From the NCBI RefSeq assembly GCF_030813505.1, contig NZ_JAUSUE010000004.1: a DNA stretch of 64,000 nt, one strand, 5' to 3'. The notes beneath the pieces were generated by a model that saw nothing but the letters and a program-made list of their open reading frames with translations, had not been told where the DNA came from and ran no database searches. Below, piece after piece: positions 43,901 through 52,793 of the stretch. The stretch is from Pectinatus haikarae (GTDB lineage: Bacteria > Bacillota > Negativicutes > Selenomonadales > Selenomonadaceae). The position numbers and the translations under genes were made by a program. Position 1 is the stretch's first letter. Every line of letters begins with the position of its first letter.

Positions 43901-44921
43901 CTATTTATATTTAATGACAGATGATACGGGAATATTACAGCATAGTAAATATACTATACCGGATCCCCGCTATGGCTATACAACTGATGATAATGCAAGA
44001 GCATTATTGCTTGCCATTCTATTAGTAAAAGAGTGGCCGCATAAAAACTATCATAAATTACTGTACCGATACACGTCGTTCTTGTTAAATGCACAAACTC
44101 AACAAGGTGAATTTAAAAATTTTATGTCGTATGAACGTCACTGGCTGGAAGAGAAAGGGTCAGAAGATTGCCAGGGACGATGCGCGTGGGCAATTTGTAC
44201 GGCAATTACTCATCCGGCTGTTCCTAATGGAATAAAGGCTGCGCTTTCTATTATGCTGGATGCTTTATTTCCTAATATTATGTCTTTAACTTCATTAAGA
44301 GCCAAAGCCTATGCAATAATTGGATTAGCCAATTTGCAGGATCTTGCTTCACAAAAATTGATAAGAGTATTGGGAAAAAGTTTGCTTGAAGAGTTTAATC
44401 GGGCCAGTAGTCGTAATTGGCAATGGTTTGAAGATACGCTAACCTATAGCAATAGTATACTGCCTTGGGCAATGTTTGCTGCTTATAAAGTTACACGAAA
44501 GCCAGCTTTTTTAACAGTAGCAGAAAACAGTTTAGTTTTTCTGTTGGAAAAAGTATTTGTCAAAAACTATTTACAACCAATTGGTTGCAATGGGTGGTTG
44601 AAAAAAGGCGGAGTAGCTGCAGAATTTGATCAACAGCCAATTGAAGCCTGTGAGATGATTTTAACATTACAGGAAGCATTTAATATTACACATAAAAATT
44701 TTTATTTGGAAAAGGCAAAAAAATGTTATGCCTGGTATGAAGGTGAAAACAGTGAACATTGTTGTTTGACAGATAGTATTACAGGAGGCTGCTTTGATGG
44801 TATTACACCAAATGGTGTAAATGGAAATTTAGGTGCTGAAAGTCAAATTTCATATGGAATAGCATATTTTACTATGATGAATCTGGACGGAATCAATAGC
44901 AATTCGCAAAATATAAGGTGA
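43881..44921 (+). CDS. Predicted six-hairpin (alpha/alpha) glycan enzyme, unassigned
   Basis: A 346-residue soluble protein with no membrane segment. Repeated helix pairs with aromatic and acidic residues (YGYTTDDNARALLLAILLV, NWQWFEDTLTYSNSILPWA, EACEMILTLQEAF) suggest an (alpha/alpha)6 toroid as in glycosidases and lyases. I recall GT4 proteins in other bacteria where a similar domain follows the transferase in one chain; here the two genes overlap by 20 bases, which fits a split version. It ends with IPNGVNG-like TPNGVNGNLGAES. No catalytic residues can be named with confidence. It is probably a partner of the GT4 enzyme. Confidence 0.6.
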   Translation: MEKWKDDYLYLMTDDTGILQHSKYTIPDPRYGYTTDDNARALLLAILLVKEWPHKNYHKLLYRYTSFLLNAQTQQGEFKNFMSYERHWLEEKGSEDCQGRCAWAICTAITHPAVPNGIKAALSIMLDALFPNIMSLTSLRAKAYAIIGLANLQDLASQKLIRVLGKSLLEEFNRASSRNWQWFEDTLTYSNSILPWAMFAAYKVTRKPAFLTVAENSLVFLLEKVFVKNYLQPIGCNGWLKKGGVAAEFDQQPIEACEMILTLQEAFNITHKNFYLEKAKKCYAWYEGENSEHCCLTDSITGGCFDGITPNGVNGNLGAESQISYGIAYFTMMNLDGINSNSQNIR

Positions 44922-44959
44922 TTAAAGAGATATTAGCCCCCGATTTTTTCACAAAGATG

Positions 44960-46279
44960 CTAGTGAAATGATACCGCTGAAGTAAGCACCGATGCAAAAC
45001 TTGTGCCACTGGAAACATTCAAAGAAAGGTCACTGACCACCACGCGCAGGATACGCTGTTTTATTTTTTGTCCGCCGTTGTTTTCTGTATAGCTGCCCAA
45101 TGCATGAATTATATACGGTGTATTGTTTAGCTCACCAAGATAAAGCATGACATGTCCGTCCATAAAAAATGCATCACCGGGGCGGCAATTTTGTGATATA
45201 CTGCTGTAAATATCGCTTTCGTTAAGAGAAGTAAAGGGAAAATGCTGTCCGACAGCATTTTCCTGCTGATCGGCATTTCGCGGCAGGAAAATGCCGACAG
45301 TTCGATAAATATTGGCAATAAAGCTTGAACAATCCACGCTGTTTCTGAGACCTCCCCAACCGTAGGGTTCGTCAAGATAGTAAAATGCTTCCTGTATAAT
45401 ATTGCTGCGTGTATATGGAAGATATCCTTCGCTGAAGGATTTGCCGCCGGAGACAGACATTGCCAACTCAGTCAGATTCCCCTGCTCATTGCGCTGCGGT
45501 AAAATTATATTATAGGATGTTCCGTTTTTTTGCACAAAGGGAATACGACTGCCCATTTGATAAAAAATAGATTCATTATTGCTGTTAAGTTCATAAGATT
45601 TTTCTGTTACGACTAAAAATTTTTGCGGGTCTGCATATCTGAGCCATTGGCCGCGATCAGCAGTGAGTGCTACATCTGCAGCAGATATCCAGCCGCTGTA
45701 ATTGTACAATTGCACATAATAATATTGACCGTCGAGACTGGTATATAAAACGAGCAACGCCTCCGACGGATCGACAGCGGTCTCCTGAAAAAGATCAAAC
45801 ATGCTCGGATAAGGTTCCTCAAATGCAGGCTCTGCGGTAGGTAAAGTCCTGATGCTGCTGCGGCGCACCGTTACTCCCATTCGTAGGGGAACGGCATCGG
45901 GCATGTTTTCCAGATTCATTTCGCGCAGTAAAGCATCTTTTACAGGCTGAGAATAAAGCTGACCGTTTTTATCATATGCGCCATCAGGTATGATGGAAGT
46001 AGCTTCAATAATTTTTTTGACAGCTTCGCCCTGTTCAGTATCGGGTGAAGCCGTTAAGTCAATCACATACGGAGTGTTCTGCTGTATAGAGCGATTGAAA
46101 GCTTTCCTTTGGGTCTGCGTCATGACAAGAGAGTCACCCTCCGCAGTATTTTGCTGCCAAAATGCTGCGGTACGGAGCGCACCGTCTGTTATGAGACCGG
46201 AAGCTTCTGTCTGAGAAGAAGAGAAGCAGGAAAAACTTGTGAAAAAGAGCAGAAAGACTGCATAACTGATTATTTTCAT
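44960..46279 (-). CDS. Exported NlpC/P60 peptidoglycan hydrolase with SH3 region
   Basis: A 439-residue exported protein. A signal peptide (residues 1-27) leads to a unique N-terminal domain (about 30-130), bacterial SH3-like domains (about 130-260, RMGVTVRRSSIRTLPT and YSGWISAADVAL) and a C40 peptidase domain (about 285-439). Catalytic residues are Cys in NSVDCSSFI, His in DGHVMLYLG and a third polar residue at HALGSY. The architecture matches gamma-D-glutamyl-diaminopimelate endopeptidases of the SH3-NlpC class. It faces the glycan island convergently with only 38 bases between them, and no terminator is seen there. Confidence 0.88.
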   Translation of the reverse strand: MKIISYAVFLLFFTSFSCFSSSQTEASGLITDGALRTAAFWQQNTAEGDSLVMTQTQRKAFNRSIQQNTPYVIDLTASPDTEQGEAVKKIIEATSIIPDGAYDKNGQLYSQPVKDALLREMNLENMPDAVPLRMGVTVRRSSIRTLPTAEPAFEEPYPSMFDLFQETAVDPSEALLVLYTSLDGQYYYVQLYNYSGWISAADVALTADRGQWLRYADPQKFLVVTEKSYELNSNNESIFYQMGSRIPFVQKNGTSYNIILPQRNEQGNLTELAMSVSGGKSFSEGYLPYTRSNIIQEAFYYLDEPYGWGGLRNSVDCSSFIANIYRTVGIFLPRNADQQENAVGQHFPFTSLNESDIYSSISQNCRPGDAFFMDGHVMLYLGELNNTPYIIHALGSYTENNGGQKIKQRILRVVVSDLSLNVSSGTSFASVLTSAVSFH

Positions 46280-46307
46280 ATTTGGCTTACCTCTGATTTA
46301 TGCAAAA

Positions 46308-46345
46308 CAAAGGCAGGAACATTAAGCGTTCTGTTCCCGCCTTTG
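46308..46345 (-). terminator. Terminator of trpS
   Basis: Arms CAAAGGCAGGAAC (46308-46320) and GTTCCCGCCTTTG (46333-46345), one mismatch, 12-base loop. On the minus strand it is followed by TTTTG and lies 10 bases after the trpS stop. Confidence 0.85.
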
Positions 46346-46354
46346 CCGCGATTA

Positions 46355-47440
46355 CTATTTCTGGTAACGTTTGATTTGCCCATTGATTAAATCAATATCG
46401 TCAAAATAATTTATCCGCATAGCCTTTTTTACCGCCGCCAAAGTTTCGGCAGCAGCGGCTTCTGCTTTTTGACTGCCTTCACGCAGCATTTTGTATATGG
46501 CAGGGATATCTTTTTCAAATTCGGTACGGCGTTTTTTGATAGGCTCTAAATACTCCATCAGTACAGAGTATAAGAATTTTTTTACTTTGACATCACCCAG
46601 ACCGCCCTGTCGGTAATGAGCCTTCAGTTCATCAAGATTGCTGTAGTCCGGCAGATACCGTCCGAAATGTTCATCATTGCAAAAGGCATCAAGATAGGTA
46701 AAAACAGTATTTCCCTCTATTTTCCCGGGGTCAGACATGCGTACATGATCAGGATCGGTATACATATTCATTACCTTTTTCTTTACTTCATCGGCGGTTT
46801 CTGATAAATAAATGCAGTTGCCGATCGATTTGCTCATTTTTGCCTTGCCGTCTATACCGGGCAGGCGCTGACAAACTTCATTGCCCGGCAGCAGAATTTC
46901 GGGTTCAGTGAGAGCTTCACTGTAAGTCGTATTGAATTTGCGTACGATTTCTCTTGTCTGTTCGAGCATAGGCATCTGATCTTCACCAACGGGAACAGTG
47001 GTTGCCTGAAAAGCGGTTATATCAGCAGCCTGACTGATCGGATAGGTAAAAAAACCGACGGGAATGCTTGCTTCGAAGTTTCTTGCCTGAATTTCCGATT
47101 TTACGGTGGGATTTCGCTGCAGACGGGAAACTGTGACGAGATTCATATAATAAAATGACAGTTCACACAGCTGCGGGATCTGTGATTGGATAAAAATAAC
47201 GGATTTTTCCGGATCAAGCCCGCAGGCCAGATAATCAAGGGCCACTTCAATAATATTTTGGCGGACCTTTTCGGGATTATCGGCATTATCCGTAAGTGCC
47301 TGAGCATCGGCGATCATAATGAATATTTTGTCATAAGTCCCAGAATTTTGCAGTTTTACACGTTCCCGCAGGGAACCTACATAATGTCCTATATGTAATT
47401 TCCCCGTTGGACGGTCACCAGTTAGAATAATTTTTGCCAT
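46355..47440 (-). CDS. trpS: Tryptophanyl-tRNA synthetase
   Basis: A 361-residue class I synthetase. The HIGH motif is GKLHIGHYVGS at the N-terminus and the KMSKS loop is AKMSKSIGN; TVPVGEDQMPMLEQ binds tryptophan. The length is slightly above the usual 330 because of an internal insertion of the type seen in Clostridia and some proteobacteria. An AGGAGAA site precedes the ATG. No T-box leader was found in the 300 bases upstream, so another control applies. Confidence 0.95.
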   Translation of the reverse strand: MAKIILTGDRPTGKLHIGHYVGSLRERVKLQNSGTYDKIFIMIADAQALTDNADNPEKVRQNIIEVALDYLACGLDPEKSVIFIQSQIPQLCELSFYYMNLVTVSRLQRNPTVKSEIQARNFEASIPVGFFTYPISQAADITAFQATTVPVGEDQMPMLEQTREIVRKFNTTYSEALTEPEILLPGNEVCQRLPGIDGKAKMSKSIGNCIYLSETADEVKKKVMNMYTDPDHVRMSDPGKIEGNTVFTYLDAFCNDEHFGRYLPDYSNLDELKAHYRQGGLGDVKVKKFLYSVLMEYLEPIKKRRTEFEKDIPAIYKMLREGSQKAEAAAAETLAAVKKAMRINYFDDIDLINGQIKRYQK

Positions 47441-47756
47441 GATTTTCTCCTATTGGAATAAGATTTTATATGTATGCAGGAAACTGACGGCCCAAGTAAA
47501 AAATTGTGAAGGCATAAATCGTCATTAAGCGGCAGCTTCATAAATCTGCTATATCTCAAAACTATATCTTCTTATTATAACAGTTTTTTTAGCATAGTTC
47601 ATGGAATAATCATAAAATGAATGATAAATTATATCATCGAGAAGATATCTAAATAATAATATTACAGGAGGGATTGCTTTTTTCCTGATGCATTGCTATC
47701 TTATAATTAAGAAGATAGATTGCATTTATATATAAATACAGGAGGAAGTATTGATA
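47441..47756. other. Divergent gap trpS / thioesterase
   Basis: About 316 AT-rich bases. On the minus strand TATAAT (47574-47579) may be the trpS -10, without a good -35. On the plus strand TATAAT (47702-47707) may serve the thioesterase gene. No T-box motif, hairpin terminator or open frame of interest. Confidence 0.5.
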
Positions 47757-48155
47757 ATGGAAATTGTTGAAAAAATCAAGATCGGTTTAAAACGGGAAGC
47801 AAGTGACAGTGTCACCGAAAAAAATACAGCTATAGCAATGAAAAGCGGTACGCTGCCTGTATATGCCACTCCGGCGATGACAGCACTTATGGAACAGGTG
47901 GCGTCACAGCTTGCGCAGGAATATCTGCCGGAAGGATGGACCTCAGTGGGGATATCAATATCGGTCGCTCATATAAGCGCGTCGCCGATAGGTATGAAAG
48001 TGCACGCCGAAGCAGAAATAACTGCGGTTGACGGACGCAAAATTTCTTATAAAGTAACAGCCTTCGACGAAAGCGGTGAAATAGGAAAAGGAACGCATGA
48101 ACGATTCGTGGTGGACGAAGCCAAATTTATGCAGAAGGCCGCCGGCAAAAAATAA
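47757..48155 (+). CDS. FlK-like hotdog-fold thioesterase
   Basis: A 132-residue single-domain hotdog thioesterase. The three residues used by fluoroacetyl-CoA thioesterase FlK (Thr42, Glu50, His76) correspond to Thr38 and Glu46 in ATPAMTALMEQ and His72 in VAHISASP, with a constant offset. Most homologues are annotated only as thioesterase family, and the natural acyl-CoA is unknown. An AGGAGGA site at 47740-47746 could serve ATG 47757 or TTG 47751; the ATG is chosen because family members usually begin close to this point. Confidence 0.8.
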   Translation: MEIVEKIKIGLKREASDSVTEKNTAIAMKSGTLPVYATPAMTALMEQVASQLAQEYLPEGWTSVGISISVAHISASPIGMKVHAEAEITAVDGRKISYKVTAFDESGEIGKGTHERFVVDEAKFMQKAAGKK

Positions 48156-48235
48156 TAACCAGCGATGGATAACGTATTTTGCAATGCTGAGATAAATAAA
48201 AGTCCGGTAAAATGTGCGGAAATAATAGAAAATCA

Positions 48236-48264
48236 TTGCTAAAATTGTAAAGTTGTGCTATATT
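48236..48264 (+). promoter_or_regulatory. Strong promoter before the HEPN/flavin-fold pair
   Basis: TTGCTA (48236-48241), 17-base spacer, TGC-TATATT (-10 at 48259-48264, extended). Transcription would start near 48271, only 14 bases before the hairpin at 48285. Confidence 0.6.
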
Positions 48265-48284
48265 GTTATTCAATAAGATCATGC

Positions 48285-48340
48285 AAAGGCGCTTTGTCTG
48301 TTTCCGATCAGGAAGCAGACAGGCGTCTTTTGTGTTTTTT
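48285..48340 (+). terminator. Long leader hairpin with T run
   Basis: Nested arms: AAAGGCGC (48285-48292) with GCGTCTTT (48323-48330), and TGTCTGTTTCC with GGAAGCAGACA inside, loop GATCA. TGTGTTTTTT follows. It is either the end of a roughly 70-base small RNA or an attenuator for the genes at 48422 and 48839. No known riboswitch consensus was recognised. Confidence 0.75.
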
Positions 48341-48421
48341 GAAGGATGCCTGGTTTTCCTGCAGAGGGCATTAAAATAATGGGATCAACCAGAAACATAT
48401 ATAATTGGGAAGGTAGAGCAG

Positions 48422-48826
48422 ATGAAAAGATATCCGATTGACAAAAATGAATTTGCCGAAAGGCATCATAGTGCGGTTATGTATCATCGGCGGGCACGGC
48501 AGTTTTTAGATGAAGGGCAGTCCCTGAATGTTGTTTTTGATGTAGCCTCGGTGGCAATTGAAAATTATCTTATAGCTGTGTGTGATTTCTATGGGGCCGA
48601 TCCTGGAACACATAATTACCAGAGTCTTATGGAAACTGTGGAGATGCTGGCAGAACTTGAAGTGCCCAAAGCGGTGAGTAACCAAATTGAGGCTTTGGAT
48701 GCAGCCTTTGGGATTTGTTCACTGGAAAATTATCAGAGAAAAACAGATTTCAGCCGTGAGGAAATTCTAAAAGTGTTTGGTCTATGCCAATATTTTGCTG
48801 ATTTGTTGGAGAAAAAAATTGCCTAG
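48422..48826 (+). CDS. HEPN-like helical protein
   Basis: A 134-residue all-helical protein. The pattern HHSAVMYHRRARQFLDEG, then VASVAIENYLIAVCDFYG, then H-N-YQSLME, and a final ENYQRKTDFSREE resembles HEPN domains, where a paired-helix core precedes a basic R-based motif. The RxxxxH ribonuclease signature of toxins is not present, so it may be a non-catalytic HEPN. It is followed after 12 bases by a flavin-fold gene in the same transcript. It lacks a MNT nucleotidyltransferase partner. Function unknown. Confidence 0.55.
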   Translation: MKRYPIDKNEFAERHHSAVMYHRRARQFLDEGQSLNVVFDVASVAIENYLIAVCDFYGADPGTHNYQSLMETVEMLAELEVPKAVSNQIEALDAAFGICSLENYQRKTDFSREEILKVFGLCQYFADLLEKKIA

Positions 48827-48838
48827 AGGAGGAGTTTG

Positions 48839-49363
48839 ATGGAAGAGATTCGTTATCAACAGCGTATTTGCCGCGATGAGGGAAGAGTGACAGAATTTCT
48901 TACAAGTATGCGTGTGGGGACACTGGCACTGTATAGTGAGGGAGAACCGTATGCTGTACCTTTGAATTACCTTTGGACAGAAGGTAAACTATATTTTCAC
49001 GGACTGGCTTCCGGCAGAAAAGAGAAAATCCTGCAGGAAAATCCTCAGATATGTTTTAATGTGCATAAAGAATATGGAACAGTAAAAGATGACATGCCGT
49101 GTCATGCGGATACTGCTTATTTCAGTGTGACAATGTTTGGGAAAGCTGTCCCCGTTGATGATGCAGAGGAAAAAGCAGCGGCGATGCAGGCTTTTGTGGA
49201 AAAATATATGCCGGGATATTATAAAAAACCGTTGACGGCGGAGCTGATGAGAAATTATAAATCGGGACATGACGGCAGGACTGTGCAAGTTTATAAAATA
49301 GTTCCCGAAACGATTACCGCCAAGGAAAACAGCGCAACTAAAGAGGAGCTTTTCAATAAATAA
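48839..49363 (+). CDS. Pyridoxamine 5'-phosphate oxidase-fold (NimA-like) flavoprotein
   Basis: A 174-residue split-barrel FMN-binding protein. The segments VGTLALYSEGEPYAVPLNYLW and LYFHGLASGRKEKILQENPQICF match the NimA/PNPOx-like subgroup. Members reduce nitroimidazoles or other small molecules; none of this proves resistance. The ATG at 48839 follows AGAGGAGG. A TTG three bases earlier is too near the site. It ends before a strong terminator at 49412. Confidence 0.82.
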   Translation: MEEIRYQQRICRDEGRVTEFLTSMRVGTLALYSEGEPYAVPLNYLWTEGKLYFHGLASGRKEKILQENPQICFNVHKEYGTVKDDMPCHADTAYFSVTMFGKAVPVDDAEEKAAAMQAFVEKYMPGYYKKPLTAELMRNYKSGHDGRTVQVYKIVPETITAKENSATKEELFNK

Positions 49364-49732
49364 GATATGTAGATTAAATTTGATACAGATATATCTGTTT
49401 TCATAATTAAGAAGGCTGCAGCAAGAAGGTCATCAGACTGATATTGCTGCAGCCTTTTTCGATTAAAATTCTCTCCATATATGAAAAGATGTATAAAAAC
49501 TACAATATGTATATCGGGAAAAAAGAAGTTACTTTTTAAGTTATATTGTAGTAAAATAGTATAATATAGTAAAAGTTATATGCAGATAGTAAAAATTTCA
49601 GGCAGAAACATATTATGAAGAAGATGTGCCGGTTAGTAAAAGGTGCCGGCGTAGCAAAAATAACTGTCTCTGCTGCATGGCTGTGATCACATACATAAGA
49701 TTTAACTGGTTAATACGTTTTTAGGAGGAACT
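49364..49732. other. Gap before the diguanylate cyclase gene, with TAGTAAAA repeats
   Basis: The left part holds the terminator at 49412-49459. The right part holds four direct copies of TAGTAAAA at 49549, 49567, 49587 and 49634 (spacing 18, 20, 47), a TATAAT (49560-49565) between the first two, and a GCCGG...CCGGC hairpin at about 49629-49650. They may be binding sites upstream of the cyclase gene. No open frame of interest. Confidence 0.5.
49412..49459 (+). terminator. Terminator after the flavin-fold gene
   Basis: A 13-bp perfect stem AAGGCTGCAGCAA (49412-49424) against TTGCTGCAGCCTT (49444-49456), followed by TTT. Confidence 0.9.
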
Positions 49733-51244
49733 ATGACCTTTGCACACAGATTGAGCTTAATGTTCATCTTTTTTATGCTGCTGGGCTGCGTAATTCAGTT
49801 TTGGATATTTGATAGAAGCTTTTTGTCGCATACCAATTTTATGATGCTTGAGATAAGCAAGCAGACCGCCAAGCACGGCAGTGAACAGATCGAAAAAGAT
49901 TTTGGCAGAATTTACAAGACTTTGGATAAAATATCGACGGATGAAAAGATCAGGGATAATAAGGAACTGCTCGATGAAATAAATAAATTTATTCCTGAAG
50001 TGGATGCGCTGCTGATCCTGGACGAAAATGGCGAAATTCTCGCTTTTTCAGGAACAAATAATGAGGCGGCAGCAGATTTTAAAGATACAAAATATTTTGA
50101 ACAAGCAGTGCCTAAAAAGGCTTATACAAGTGATGTCCGTATAACTGAAACGGGAAAAAAAGTGATTTACATGTCTGTGCCTGTTTTAAAAAACGGGAGT
50201 ATCAGCGGCGCAGTGGTCGGAATCATGGATCTATCTGACAACGGGGAAAATTCTTTTGAAAATAGTATTTTCAGTGATGACGGATCTGTTTTTTTGCTTG
50301 ATGCGGGCGGAGCGCTCATCTACGGAGCGGACAGCGGTCAGGTCGGTGAAAAAAATAAAGTGTTTGATAAACTGCGGGGAGAAAGCGGTTCAAGAATGAC
50401 AAGCAACGCAGCCGGAGAAAAATGCTTCACAGGATACAGCAAAGTCGACGGGACTGGCTGGCTCGTTGTAGTCAATACACCGGTCACGGATATCATAAAA
50501 AACAGGGATATCGTCATCGGTGAAATGCTTATGCTGTTTATTTTGGAAAATATAGTGTTTATTGCGATAGCGGTTTATATTATAAAGCGTTATACAAGAT
50601 CGACAGAGCAGTTGATCACAGCTTTTAATTCTATAAAAGAAGGAAATTATAAAAAATTGAATGCCAGTGATTATAAAGCTGAATTTCGCAAAATAGTCGA
50701 TGTATATAATGCCATGGTGAGAAAGGTGTCTGCGGAGCACAGCAACCTTTCCCGGGAGGCAAATATAGATGTACTCACTCATGCTTATAATCGCCGTGCA
50801 TTCGACAAGGTTCTGCATATTATTGACGACGAGGTCAACAATAATGCTATAGAAAAAGTAGGATGTCTGCTGCTGGATTTGGATCATTTTAAGGAACAGA
50901 ACGACAGCAGGGGACATCTTTCCGGTGATAAGATTTTGCAGGAAGCGGTGAAAATAATGGAAGCTGTTATGGGCGAAAGAAGTGTTTTCCGTTTTGGCGG
51001 GGATGAGTTTGCAATATTAAAACGCAATATGGACGAAAAAGCTATGCTGCAAACGGCTGAAAATATACGGATAGAGGTGGCAGAAAAAATTGAAGGATGT
51101 ACAATAAGCATTGGTGTGGCATCGCTGCCAGGAGATACACAATCCGTATATGATCTTTTTCCGATGGCGGATAAGGCTCTTTACGCAAGTAAAATTCATA
51201 GAAATACAGTAACTGCTTATCGTGATGTTGATGACGGCAAATAA
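49733..51244 (+). CDS. Membrane diguanylate cyclase, dCache-HAMP-GGDEF
   Basis: A 503-residue signalling protein making c-di-GMP from GTP. A first membrane segment (about 8-27) and a second (about 262-285) bracket a periplasmic dCache sensor (about 35-255, ALLILDENGEILAFSG and GTGWLVVV). A HAMP-like linker (about 288-345) leads to the GGDEF domain (about 350-500) with the intact active site RFGGDEFAIL. The inhibitory I-site RxxD is not present at the usual position before GGDEF, so feedback inhibition may be absent. A TAGGAGGA site precedes the ATG. An HD-GYP-type protein lies 1.5 kb downstream. Confidence 0.9.
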   Translation: MTFAHRLSLMFIFFMLLGCVIQFWIFDRSFLSHTNFMMLEISKQTAKHGSEQIEKDFGRIYKTLDKISTDEKIRDNKELLDEINKFIPEVDALLILDENGEILAFSGTNNEAAADFKDTKYFEQAVPKKAYTSDVRITETGKKVIYMSVPVLKNGSISGAVVGIMDLSDNGENSFENSIFSDDGSVFLLDAGGALIYGADSGQVGEKNKVFDKLRGESGSRMTSNAAGEKCFTGYSKVDGTGWLVVVNTPVTDIIKNRDIVIGEMLMLFILENIVFIAIAVYIIKRYTRSTEQLITAFNSIKEGNYKKLNASDYKAEFRKIVDVYNAMVRKVSAEHSNLSREANIDVLTHAYNRRAFDKVLHIIDDEVNNNAIEKVGCLLLDLDHFKEQNDSRGHLSGDKILQEAVKIMEAVMGERSVFRFGGDEFAILKRNMDEKAMLQTAENIRIEVAEKIEGCTISIGVASLPGDTQSVYDLFPMADKALYASKIHRNTVTAYRDVDDGK

Positions 51245-51264
51245 AAAAGCATAAAAGCTGCCGG

Positions 51265-52545
51265 CTATGAAACCTTGTTGAATAATGATGTAGCCGAACT
51301 GGCCACTTCTTGTGATACCTGTTTTACATCGCTGGCGGTGGCAGTAAGGACATTCAAAGACTGATCTATGGATTCGATCTGTTTATGATTTTCTTTTGTT
51401 GCCATGGTTATTTTGCCTATTTCCTGAACGCTTTTATTTATAGAATTTATGATTTTAAACACAAGTTGATTTTGTTCTTCCATGTTTAAAACGACCGTAT
51501 GGTTTGAAGCTGTATTGTGTTCGATAAGTTCTCTTATCTTATTGGCAGAGGAACTGCTTTGTTCGGCTAGCTTGCGTACTTCATCAGCGACGACGGCAAA
51601 ACCTTTGCCGGCTTCACCTGCTCTGGCGGCTTCGATAGCCGCATTCAGCGCCAGCAGATTTGTCTGCGATGCTATTTCTGTGATCGTATCGGTTATGTTG
51701 TTGACAGATGTAGTACTTCTGCTTAATTCATCAAGATCTGTTTTCATCTGCTTTACCTGTGCCGATAGGCCATTTAGCTCGCTGATGATATTTTTTATCA
51801 TAGATTCGCCATTTTGTGCCAGAGAGTACATTTGACCGGATTGTGTATTTAGATTATCCGCCGATGTTTTTATATATACAACACTTTCTGTCATGTTTTC
51901 TGAAGATGCAGACATTTCTTCGGATAAAGCGGATAAGGATTCCGACATTTCTTTTGTAAGTTTCAGCAGCTGTTCCTGCTTCTCGATCATAGTGCCTTCT
52001 TCGGCGACCTTATTTTTCAAATCGGCAACATAACTCTCTACGAACGTATGAATAACAAGAGCTTCTATGAATTGTATTTTATGCGATAAAGCTTTTATGA
52101 TGCTATATATTTTGTTTGTATCTTTTTTATATTTCGAAAAAACATAAGATAAAATTATATCTTGCAATTCGGCAAAAGACATTACAAACCATTCAACGGG
52201 CAAATCAATGCATTTATGTGTATGGCCTATTTTGTATATTTTTTTAATATAATCGTCTGTAATATCTATTTGGCATAGCATTGATAAAAAAAGGTTGAAG
52301 GTATTTTTTAATTTTTCTACAGTTGTATGTTTTTCAATAAAATCACGTATACCAGGAACTGCGTATATTTTATTATAAAAGGAATCAATAATGGATTTTG
52401 AATTCGCCTCTATCAATGGCTCAATTTCTTTTAAAGGGCCTATATCACTGCGATTTATCTGCAGCAATATTTTTGTAAGGCTGTCATTGATTTCGTAGCT
52501 GGCATAATGATTCATTTCTTCCTTGACCTTTTTAGAAAATAACAT
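51265..52545 (-). CDS. Globin-coupled methyl-accepting chemotaxis protein (HemAT-like)
   Basis: A 426-residue cytosolic chemoreceptor without membrane segments. Residues about 10-180 form a protoglobin-type sensor; the heme-proximal histidine is probably His110 in KIGHTHKCIDLPVEWF (His108 is the alternative). The MCP domain follows with the tip EIASQTNLLALNAAIEAARAGEA. HemAT proteins bind O2 through the heme and steer aerotaxis; in an anaerobe this would be avoidance. It is convergent with the diguanylate cyclase gene, 20 bases apart. Confidence 0.9.
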   Translation of the reverse strand: MLFSKKVKEEMNHYASYEINDSLTKILLQINRSDIGPLKEIEPLIEANSKSIIDSFYNKIYAVPGIRDFIEKHTTVEKLKNTFNLFLSMLCQIDITDDYIKKIYKIGHTHKCIDLPVEWFVMSFAELQDIILSYVFSKYKKDTNKIYSIIKALSHKIQFIEALVIHTFVESYVADLKNKVAEEGTMIEKQEQLLKLTKEMSESLSALSEEMSASSENMTESVVYIKTSADNLNTQSGQMYSLAQNGESMIKNIISELNGLSAQVKQMKTDLDELSRSTTSVNNITDTITEIASQTNLLALNAAIEAARAGEAGKGFAVVADEVRKLAEQSSSSANKIRELIEHNTASNHTVVLNMEEQNQLVFKIINSINKSVQEIGKITMATKENHKQIESIDQSLNVLTATASDVKQVSQEVASSATSLFNKVS

Positions 52546-52793
52546 AAACTTTCCCCCTTGAAATATAAACGTGAATTATTTACCATTTAATTAATATTTG
52601 GACAAAATAATCATTAATCCTTTCTGAAAATAAAAAAACATATTATATAAAAATTTTTATTAACAAGTAGAGATAAAAATTCATAAAAATTTGCAATAGT
52701 GCATCATTTAAATAAATATGAAAGTACGATTAGAAAAGCAGGAATATCAGACACTTGAAGGAAAGTATGTATAAAAGGAATTAAGGAGAAAAT

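Noticed and set aside
47441..47756. T-box riboswitch expected before trpS
   Set aside because: Neither the GGTGGNACCGCG-type T-box sequence nor its terminator stem appears on the minus strand here. The same search before yerC-hisZ was also negative.
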